Below are positions 56,196 to 64,000 of a stretch of 64,000 bases of DNA, one piece after another. The first letter of the stretch is position 1. Every line of letters starts with the position of its first letter. Both the position numbers and the translations under genes were made by a program. Source of the DNA: Symbiodinium natans (taxonomy: Eukaryota; Sar; Dinophyceae; Suessiales; Symbiodiniaceae); assembly GCA_905221605.1 (NCBI GenBank), contig CAJNDS010001391.1:684476-748475 (forward strand), read 5' to 3'. The notes under the pieces were generated by a model. The model saw only the letters and a list, made by a program, of their open reading frames with translations. It made no database searches and was not told the DNA's origin.

Positions 56196-57329
56196 GGAGT
56201 CTGAGAATTCGAGACCAAGCTGCTGATAGCCTGTGACCCCTACAGGTGATCGGCAAACGCGGCAGGCTTGGGTAGTAGCCAAGCCGCGTGAATGCCGGCA
56301 ACATGCGTCGAAGCGAAGAAAAGTTGGATGCATGCATGGACCGTGGATGCAGGCATGGCCCCCACAAAATGGAATCACGAAGCCCTCAGTCACGAAACCG
56401 TCAGGTTAGAACTTAGAACACTCGGACGTTGCCATGTCAGCCTTGGGAGAGCAGAGGTGCATATATCAGACCTTGTTCCAAGCCTGGGAGATGCGAGTTT
56501 TGCACGCGTATCACAAACGCAACCACCTAATCGTCTACGGTAGTTAGGACTGGCAATCCTACTACCAGCTACCAGCTTACAGATGATATCACTTCCTGCA
56601 CGCCTCAGACTCCTTTGCCATCTTGCACATGGCTCTGCAGTATGCCACGCCCTGGCCGCGTTTCGCAGACTGCGCCGCTCATCGGTCCGGCCGCGGGAGC
56701 TGGCTGTGGCCGTCTCGGCGGAATGTGCAGTGGCCATCCTCACTGGCGACTGCGTGCTGCGCCGGAGTTGGCGTTGCTGTTTCTGGCAGAAATGCGAAAA
56801 GCTTGAGAAGGCAAATGAGGCCAACACACCAGGAAGATCTCCGGGAAGATCTGCCAGAGGCCTTGGCAGATACCCTGACGTCCATTCGCCGGATCTTGAG
56901 CACAAGGCGGCCTCAGCTTCTCGGCCGCTTCATTGAAACACGTCATGCAGAAAAACATAGAGAAGGTAACAAAGCATATGTGTCAAGATGTATGTATGTA
57001 ATTATGTATGTAGGATTGTAGGATTATGTAGGTCTGTTGCTATGTAGGTAGGTAGGTAGGTATGTATGTATTGTACGAATGTATGTATGCGCTTGGGTCG
57101 CCATTTCCTCTGGCTCCATGGTTTCCGTGAAGTGTTTCTTTTGCCGCTCGCCGAGGAGGCACGACGGAATCCACGACCACGAGCTGGCGCCGTTTGTGTT
57201 CAAGCACTGGTGGACGCATCTCGCGGTGCTCCTGCACCTGGCTCCGCATATTGCTCTCGCGAGTGTTTTCCGCTCTCTTGCGGGTGGCTCTCCGCGTCAG
57301 GCTAAGTCGGCTAAGTTTGCGTGAGCTGT
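56196..57329 (+). other. Gap with coding-like exons and a TAGG/ATGT repeat
   Basis: About 56815-56960 reads THQEDLREDLPEALADTLTS then IRRILSTRRPQLLGRFIET. About 57118-57295 reads MVSVKCFFCRSPRRHDGIH then DHELAPFVFKHWWTHLAVLL and HLAPHIALASVFRSLAG, with a Cys pair and a hydrophobic stretch. Between them, 56990-57090 is a degenerate tetranucleotide tract (ATGT, TAGG). The exons may belong to the Cys-rich gene or to an independent one. Confidence 0.35.
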
Positions 57330-58171
57330 ATGAGCTGCGTAAATACTATGTTGAGGAAGGCGAAGGAGGAGGACCCTGGCCCACTGCCGGGCGATGCTTG
57401 GATCTCGCTACGCCTGGATGGCTGCCGCCACTCACGCTGGCACATCACAGCACATGCTTGAGCATCATACAATATCATATACACTTAACGCTTTCTGGGC
57501 ACACCCTTGCGGGATGGGCAACTTGTGTGCTGGTCCGAGGATGGGGGACGATCATGTCTCGTCTGAAGAAATCTGGAATACTGGATGAGGGCTTTCGGAG
57601 TGAGATTGCGGAAGCCATGGTTGACACCTGCCGAGCCGCACCTTGTCCTCCAATGGGCTTAGCGGCTGCGGCTCAGAGGCTTATAGCTGAGCTGTGGCTG
57701 TTTCGCAGGCCCGGGAGTGGCTTCTGAGGTCATGTGTGAGTTCGGCGGAGCGCTGGGTTATACACACAGCATCTCGGCGTATGCCGTCCAATGCCACGCG
57801 CGCGATGTAGTTTGTCGCAGGTGTTGCATGATGTTGCCAGGCTGCCACTCAATTCACGCACAGTCTGGTTCATGACTTCCCGCAGCGCGGCCAGGTGACG
57901 AGATGACCATACTTGTACCTCCGGGCGAAAGAGTGTGCGAAGGTTCTGTGTCGTGGTGGGTGAGCACTGCAGCAAGCAGCCTGGCTAGCAGCGAGCGGAA
58001 GACACGAAGATCTGCGCCATAGGACATGTTGAGTCTCTCGGGGCTTGCTCGCGAGCTCATTCAGCGAACGCAAGTCACAAGTAGTCAACGACTTACCAGT
58101 GACTTACCATGTTGCTCTGAGGTGTCGCCAGCGCTGCATTCAACCGTTGCTTGACCCGGCTGGCTGCTGGA
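57330..58171 (+). CDS. tRNA(His) guanylyltransferase (Thg1)-like protein, at least five exons, 3' end not found
   Basis: Phase-checked exons: 57330-57420, 57540-57634, 57729-57768, 57895-57963, then 58122 to about 58171, joined by four GC-AG introns (119, 94, 126 and 158 bases). The assembled order follows the Thg1 core: GDAWISLRLDG (metal-binding Asp-Gly), SRLKKSGILDEGFRSEIAEA, VMCEFGGALGYTHS|DEMTILVPPGE (second metal-binding Asp in the SDEM element) and WWVS|VASAAFNRCLTRLAAG. Thg1 adds a G to the 5' end of tRNA(His), and Thg1-like proteins repair tRNA 5' ends by 3'-to-5' polymerisation. ATG 57330 or 57348 could be the start. The C-terminal part (after AAFNR) was not found before the poly-G tract at 58193, so the gene may be truncated or continue after a long intron. 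Confidence 0.75.
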
Positions 58172-59486
58172 CGAGGTGAGACGGGTGTGGGAAGGGGGGG
58201 GGGGGGGGGCGGGCAGCTTGCAGCTGGACACTGGAATGCAGCAAGGAGACCCATGCCCCTCCTGAACACCACGCATTCAATTGCGGATGTATGTTGTTTG
58301 TTTTGTTTTTTTTTTTTTTTGGGCTTGCGGTTTTGCCTTTAGTTCCTTTCCTTTCGCCTCTTCCAACTGTGTTATGCTTTCATTACTTATGGCCGTGTGT
58401 GTTGTATATTGGTATCTTGTGTTTTGCTTTCTGATTTGTTCTATGTTGTTGTGCCTTCTGCTTTTCTGCTTTTTGCATTCATTTTTGTGTTGGCTTTGCG
58501 ATTTGTGTGCTTTTTTTCATGCCATTTCTGCTATGCGTTTCATGCTGCATTTTCCTGCAGCTTCCCCCCCCCCTCTCCCTTCTTTTGCGGACTGACGCGT
58601 CGCCACTCCTCAGTAATTTTTCCGACGATGCAGAGGACAGGGGTTGCAACAGAGAAGCTCGGCGAGAGCGTCCGGTAGTGAAAGCTCGTCCAGAGAATAT
58701 GGGGGGCTTGGAAAAAGGAGAAAGTGGACGAGTTCGTCTTGAAAGGAAAAAAGAGGAGAAAGAGTATCTCTCCGATAAGCCAAAAAAACTACCACAACAA
58801 CACCACAGCCACCTGTGGATCTCAGGTGGCACGAATCAGATGCGGCAGTGAAGCATGTTCTCACGTGAAGCAATGCCAGCTCCAAAACGCCGCGGGGGCC
58901 GAGTCGGGCCGAGGAAGCAGTGGGAGTTCGACCAGAGGCCGTCCAGCGCCCCTCCAAGAAACTGTTTTAAATATTGTAATGGGCTTGAAACCAGAAAACA
59001 GAAGAGTTCCCCAGGACCTAGAGAGCATCAATCTGAAACCTGGACCTATGCAAAGCGAAAAAGCTCCCAAAAAAGCTCCCAAACAGAATCCGGGGGCCTG
59101 TAAAGAGCAGCCTTCGGAGGTTTGCAGCTCCCGGAGATCGTCGTGGCACATTTCGACTGCCGCGTCGGGGTCTTTGCCTCCGCGCAGGAAGCCGAGGGCA
59201 TGGTGCTCTGGCGCGCCGCGGTGCCCAGCCTCCAAATAGAGAGACACAGATGAAAACATAATGCAACATACTCGGAAAGCAAATTGACACGAAAGCATAC
59301 AGGGACCCTCAGAAGTTGAGACTTCAAAACATGCGCATCAAGGACTGCAATGTCAACTCTGCGTCGGATGCCATCAAATTCTCGGATGCACCGTATGCTA
59401 TTCGTGACTACAACACCATCCAGAAGCTGTCGGGTCCCCAAGATCGGCCACGTCGCTTTCTTCCATCGGTATAATGCAGACAGAGA
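58172..59486. other. Gap with poly-G and poly-T tracts
   Basis: A G run at 58194-58210 and a T run at about 58305-58320 stand out. A charged frame at about 58695-58800 (GLEKGESGRVRLERKKEEKE) and frames on both strands at 58855-59240 are unresolved. Confidence 0.4.
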
Positions 59487-60240
59487 GATGCGCTTTGGAC
59501 GAGCAGGTGCTACTTGCAAGAGCACTCGGTTCTCCCACTGCAGAGACATCAGGCATACGGGTCGCTCATTGGAAGGAGGGTGCCTCAGAAGCCTCCAAAG
59601 TTTCATGTGCTTGCGCCCGCTTGGTGAACCTGAGGATCGCCAGTGAAGGTCGAGGCAGGAGGGCATGGCAATTCGGAGACCTCCAACCTACTGATGTGCG
59701 ATAGAGTAGGCAAGGGCTGGGGGTGTTTGCTTTTTTAAATGACTTGCTGCAGACGTGCTGGTGCTGCTCAACGGTGGCTGCCATGCGCTGCCGCAGCACA
59801 TCCTCAACCTTGCCCGGCTGGGCCCGCTCATCCCCAGCGGGTCAGGTCGGCCGAAGCATTCTTAGACAACTCTTCGTGGGGTCGATGCGGGGGCCTCTAT
59901 TGAATAGTTGCTGGTAAAGCTACTTCATTGTTGAGTATAGGGTTATTCGACCAAGTGCTGTGAGTCCAAACAGGGTCTGACTACTATTCGTGGTTTTGAG
60001 GTTTGCCGGCCTCAGACCAGCCCCAGGCTCCATCAAAGTGTTCTTGTGCTTTTGCAAAAGATCTTCGGAGGTCGCAAGCAACGGGGGCCACCGAAAAAGT
60101 GGCGCCTGTGGAGGGGTCCTTGGAGAAGGTGGTTTGTGAGGCTGAGACGAGGCTCTGAATGGAAAGCGGTGCACACACCTTGGAAGTTGCAAAAATCATC
60201 AAAAGTCCAAGTGCCTTGGCAGGACTTGGACTGATTTCAG
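59487..60240 (+). CDS. Coding-like exons, unrecognised, upstream of the propeller-like gene
   Basis: About 59487-59625 reads ALDEQVLLARALGSPTAETS then GIRVAHWKEGASEASKVSC. About 59751-59838 reads DVLVLLNGGCHALPQHILN then LARLGPLIPSG between an AG acceptor and a GT donor. About 60053-60160 reads AKDLRRSQATGATEKVAPVE then GSLEKVVCEAETRL. These have globular or helical composition and successive + strand positions, so they are probably exons of one gene. Family unknown. Confidence 0.4.
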
Positions 60241-60570
60241 GCCATGGTGTTCTGCGGCACTTTCTTTTTTTGGTTGGAGTTTGCATTTAACATCCTTTTC
60301 AGCCTTAGCGTCTGGGAGGTCCTATATGTGAGCAGGCCTCCAAACTTGGTTTGATGGACTTCGTGGTCTGGCCAAGCACGACCCCTCAATGCCTCAAGGG
60401 CTAAAAGAATGGACGGTGTCCCTGCACCTGGCAAAACTGTTAAACAGGCTTCGAGCACAGCTGTGCAGTCCTGACAATCAGTCGTTTTTGTTGCTCAAGA
60501 AGGGGATTTCCAAAGGCTCTTGATAGCGCTGGGCAGACTGCAGCCCCGGCGCTGATGGTGTGTTGAGGCC

Positions 60571-61962
60571 ATGTCTGAAGCAATACAGCCGCCAGAGCTG
60601 TCCTGGGGTTGCATTGCGCACCGTGCATGTCAGAACTTGCTCGCGGGGTCTGCACATGTGAGTCCAGATGTGGCGGAATTTCTGCTGTTCGATCAAAAAG
60701 CAAAGCAGCTTTGGCTTTGTCGATACTTGGGGCACTTGCCCTCTTGCAAAACGCACGCCCTTGCTTCTCCAGAAGAGGCCGCTTTGCAGAACCCACGACA
60801 ACTGCAGTTGTGTCCGCGGCGCCCTTTCTTTGCATCCCTGGAAATTTCTGGTGGCCGTGCCAGGGCTGCTGTTTGGAGGATTACAGGGGCCATTGGTGGT
60901 TCGCAAGCCTATTGCGCAGCGCCGGCCATCTCAGGTGCGGAGTCTGCACGGGCCATAGGTTGGGCCTCAAATGAGACTCGGGTGAGCACGAAACCAGACA
61001 CTGCCGTTCTGTGCGTCCTGCTTTCCGCGCAAGTGCTTCTGGTTTCTGTTGCAGAAGGCCCCCAAGGCCTTGTTGTGGAGCGGTGCCTTCGGCTGGACAC
61101 CGGATTTCCAACTGCCTGTTTCGCTTGGTCGAAGGATGGGTCCCAGCTACTGGTCGGTGGTGCTGGGCAAATTCTTTGCTTTGCTTGGACCAAGAATAAA
61201 GGGCACGAAAAGACCGGAAGCCCAGAGCATCCGCTGTCCAGACACTTCTTGTGCAATGGCGGTTGCGTGGAGATTCATGCCGTGCACTCCACCGGCTTTC
61301 TATGCCGGGTAGACCAGAAAGTCCAAGAAACGCAGATCTCAGCTTTGATGTTGCCAGGAGGTTGCACTGCACCTGTCCTCCAGCAGCCTTTAGTGCAAGA
61401 GGTGGGCGAGTCAAATGTGATCGACTTGCGGGAGGATGGGCTCTGTTCGGCGCCCGCAGACCGGCGAAATCCGGCGGAGTCCGGCCTACAGATTGTGCCC
61501 GGTCATCGCTGCCTACTGCCACTCTGCTGCCCTGACCAAGCCCGGCCGGTCCAAGACGAGCCTCGGCCAAATCAGCAGAAAGAAACCCAGCGCACCTCAG
61601 CAAACTGTAACACATCACGACGACGAGAACAGCCAAGATTCAAAAGATTCACAACTAGCTCCCGTCCCCTCACAAGAGCACGCTGCCAGGCAGGCTTGCC
61701 ACGCTTGCAGTGCGGGAGGGAGCTGAAGGTGGAGGGCGAGTTCGTTGCGGTTGCCGACGGCTCTGGGAAGGCCTGCGTCATCGTCGGGTCCTTCCGGCAT
61801 GCTGAGATCTCGGTCTTCAGCTTGGCACCACCTCAGAGCTGGAAGCAGGCAGGTGACGGAGGTGACGGGGACAGCGAGTGGTGCCAGTTGACGAGCGTGG
61901 ACCTGTCACCACCCTCGGCATCCATGCGCCTTTCAGGATGCCTATCTTGGACCACTTGTTAG
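60571..61962 (+). CDS. Large exon of a possible beta-propeller (WDCP-like) protein
   Basis: The longest open frame of the window: 463 residues from a true ATG. The first half has propeller-like blades of hydrophobic strands ending in W or similar: PDVAEFLLFDQKAKQLWLCR, RRPFFASLEISGGRARAAVW, DTAVLCVLLSAQVLLVSVAE and GFPTACFAWSKDGSQLLVGG with GQILCFAWT. A blade-like stretch recurs at EFVAVADGSGKACVIVGSF. Between them, 61440-61690 is polar and an alternative frame (KTSLGQISRKKPSAPQQTV) looks at least as natural, so a frame-changing intron may lie there. The layout loosely recalls WD repeat and coiled-coil protein WDCP, and a coiled-coil segment does follow at about 63050. That link is weak. Confidence 0.45.
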   Translation: MSEAIQPPELSWGCIAHRACQNLLAGSAHVSPDVAEFLLFDQKAKQLWLCRYLGHLPSCKTHALASPEEAALQNPRQLQLCPRRPFFASLEISGGRARAAVWRITGAIGGSQAYCAAPAISGAESARAIGWASNETRVSTKPDTAVLCVLLSAQVLLVSVAEGPQGLVVERCLRLDTGFPTACFAWSKDGSQLLVGGAGQILCFAWTKNKGHEKTGSPEHPLSRHFLCNGGCVEIHAVHSTGFLCRVDQKVQETQISALMLPGGCTAPVLQQPLVQEVGESNVIDLREDGLCSAPADRRNPAESGLQIVPGHRCLLPLCCPDQARPVQDEPRPNQQKETQRTSANCNTSRRREQPRFKRFTTSSRPLTRARCQAGLPRLQCGRELKVEGEFVAVADGSGKACVIVGSFRHAEISVFSLAPPQSWKQAGDGGDGDSEWCQLTSVDLSPPSASMRLSGCLSWTTC

Positions 61963-62960
61963 CCCTAACTGAGCTGCTTTGCTTTGCCGCTTGCCTTTTC
62001 TCTCTGTCTCCAAGCCAGTAATTGGGGAAGAGTGGTGTGGCTGAGGGATAGAAAACTTCCAGAGTGGATACTCAGCTCTTCGAAGCCCGTGTTTGCTTCC
62101 AGGCCTGGCACTTTGGGGCTTAGAAGTGCATGCCCTCCTCTCCGAGCCCAGCGAGGGCATACTCGGCGCCTCCATCGCGCGGGAGCTTTGTCACAGGCAC
62201 TTCACGAGATTTAGGGTCCACGTCTTGTTCAAGATGAGGACCTGAGGAGGTTTGAGCAGTAAGGTTGCTGAACGAGTAGCTTTGACGGATACGTGCAGTG
62301 ACGAGCACAGTTTGCGTCATGCTGGCTAATGTACGGAGGACGGAATGACCGATCTGCAATTGCTTGTGTCATTTCTTTTCTCTCGCTCGGAATTTGTTCT
62401 TCTGCCTTGGCTTGCGACGGTTTTTGGACTTGTCTTAGGCATGTCTTAAGATTCCCCTGTGCCTTTATTCGTATGCTAGCCGCAAGTGAGCCATCTTGGC
62501 AGCGACACGTCACAAAGTGAGTGGGGTGCCTCTTAGGGTTTCCTGTGTCGCCACGCTGATGCATTGCAGGTCTCAAAAGCTGGGCGCCGCTCAGATTCAG
62601 ATCGAAGAGCTTGGAAAGCTATCTTGAAGCGTGCAGAAACACAAGTGTCATGAAGTGTGGGCTAAGGACCACTTCGCCAGTCAAGAAGCTGCCCCTGTGC
62701 GGCAAGCCCATGAGAACCGCAAAAAGTTCACTTGAGGAAGTGAGCCGAAATCAGCTATGTAAAAACGGGAGAGTCTGGGAGGGAGAAAAGGCCATGGCAC
62801 CTGCAGCGTCGCTTGTCGTACAGTTGTACAAAGCAAGACCTAAGGACCTAAGGGCACTCACAGTGACTTAGGGCAGCTGGGGCCCATCGTGCGGCCCATC
62901 TAATTGCAAGGCCTCCACAATTTGGGGGGTGAGAATTCTCTGCCAATGGCGTTGTTAGTG
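61963..62960. other. Gap, nothing recognised
   Basis: About 1 kb with only short conflicting frames. Confidence 0.4.
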
Positions 62961-63190
62961 TCATGAGCAAGGACGCATCGGAGTCATCGGAGAACCCGAA
63001 GTCGCGGGACCAGGACCCGTTGGGAGGTCTTTCCGTCTAGCGGGGGTGGCAGCAGCTGGGGCAAAGAGCGCATTGACCTTGGGCCAGGCCTTGGTGAGGA
63101 TTGCAGACGACGTAGCTGGCATGCGCCAGGAGATGCAAAGCTTGCGAGACCCCTGGCCGGCTTGTGGGGGTTGCAAGGTGAATCGCCACG
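62961..63190 (+). CDS. Coding-like exon with short coiled coil
   Basis: One frame open through about 62966-63177 reads IGEPEVAGPGPVGRSFRLAG then VAAAGAKSALTLGQALVRIA and DDVAGMRQEMQSLRD. The second half is a good amphipathic helix or coiled coil. It ends at a possible donor GCAAG|GTGAAT at 63178. It may be a later exon of the propeller-like gene. Confidence 0.35.
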
Positions 63191-64000
63191 CAGCATTTGC
63201 ACATATTTGTCCATACAAATGTAAGAGATATACGCACGGCGATTACAAGAATCATGTACCTGCGACCATTTCCAGGAGTGCTTTGTGGAGTTCAGTCACG
63301 ACTTCAAGCGCCTGACTTCTGCTCTGGAGATCTTGGCGAAGAGGTGAAGAAAGGAGGTTAACAAATGAGGTGAGAAGAGGAGGTGAAGAGTTTCGAGGTG
63401 ACGAGAGGCCAGCACTGGCCCAACGAGTCCAAGGCGATGATCACAAGGAGATGTCGGAGTGTCAGCGAGTTGGACTGCTCGGGCCGCTCTTCGCTGCTTC
63501 GCTCTGAGTCCAGTCCATGTCGGCTTCGAAGAGGACCAGGATGGGGCCCATAGCCCCGCCTGAGAGGCAGACTCAAAATGCACCGGTGCTTGACCGGCTT
63601 CACACAGGATGTCTTCACCCCTAAACTGCAACTACATCGCAATGCCAGACTCACGAGGCCAGATGCTGATGGACGGCGGGGGTTCTTGGCCCAAGCTGAC
63701 GCAACAAAGCATAGGCGCGCAGCATGCAGACATATGCGGACATGATGCACATGGGCTCGTAGGAACGTGTAGGTAGGTAGCAGTCTGTGATGCTGTTGGC
63801 CCCCCCTAACATGCCACATCTTGGTGTTCGCTTATTCAGCATTTTTACAGGGCCCCATGGCCCATGGATGGCAGAACTCGACGAAACAAAGTCGGGTGTG
63901 CCATCGATGCAGGGCGAGATCGGCCAAAGGACTTGGGGTGAAAAAAGAAGTTAATTCTAGGCCTTGACGGGAGCTCAAGCGCGAGTGAAGCGCGAGTGGA
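63191..64000. other. Window end, nothing recognised
   Basis: Open frames on the minus strand (63296-63842) have no motif and overlap each other. Confidence 0.4.

Overview
The window looks like nuclear DNA of a dinoflagellate, probably of the Symbiodinium (Symbiodiniaceae) type. Genes are split into many small exons. Introns are mostly 60 to 150 bases, and their 5' ends are far more often GC than GT (one GA), with acceptors usually reading AG|G. Protein types include several that are common in dinoflagellates. Simple-sequence tracts are frequent. There is no sign of bacterial operons, and every gene I can identify lies on the + strand, matching the one-directional gene runs known from these genomes.

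Layout. 1-2.2 kb: no gene seen, simple repeats. 2.2-5.8 kb: ankyrin-repeat gene with a SAP/ARMET-C-like tail. 6.7-7.2 kb: YG/GK-rich protein with an ALYREF/CHTOP-type C-terminus. 7.8-8.6 kb: secreted TSP1-domain protein. 9.7-10.7 kb: weak exons, then a minimal J-domain protein. 12.4-15.8 kb: probable seven-helix GOST-family (TMEM145-like) membrane protein. 17.2-21.0 kb: bubblegum-type acyl-CoA synthetase, solved as seven exons. 21-29 kb: small unrecognised genes, a Cys-rich membrane protein and a minus-strand relict spliced-leader match. 29.2-32.0 kb: TCF25/Rqc1 homologue. 32-39.7 kb: scattered coding-like exons. 39.7-40.7 kb: coiled-coil protein. 41.1-42.3 kb: a 463-bp unit present three times. 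42.7-45.2 kb: nicotinamide phosphoribosyltransferase with an EF-hand-like N-terminus. 47.4-52.3 kb: GH47 alpha-mannosidase in many exons. 52.3-54.7 kb: accessory island with a 34-bp minisatellite, an AT-rich block of broken reading frames (possible old virus-like coat gene) and degenerate repeats. 54.8-57.3 kb: Cys-rich and other coding-like exons. 57.3-58.2 kb: tRNA(His) guanylyltransferase-like gene. 59.5-63.2 kb: a possible beta-propeller protein.

The genes do not form a pathway. They are ordinary cell functions side by side: lipid activation, NAD salvage, N-glycan trimming, ribosome quality control, mRNA export and tRNA 5'-end editing. The best leads are the accessory island at 53-54.7 kb, the 463-bp triplication, the EF-hand/NAMPT fusion, the altered GH47 site and the relict spliced leader. 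Exon joins were checked by hand for reading phase. Families were recognised from memory of conserved motifs, without database searches.
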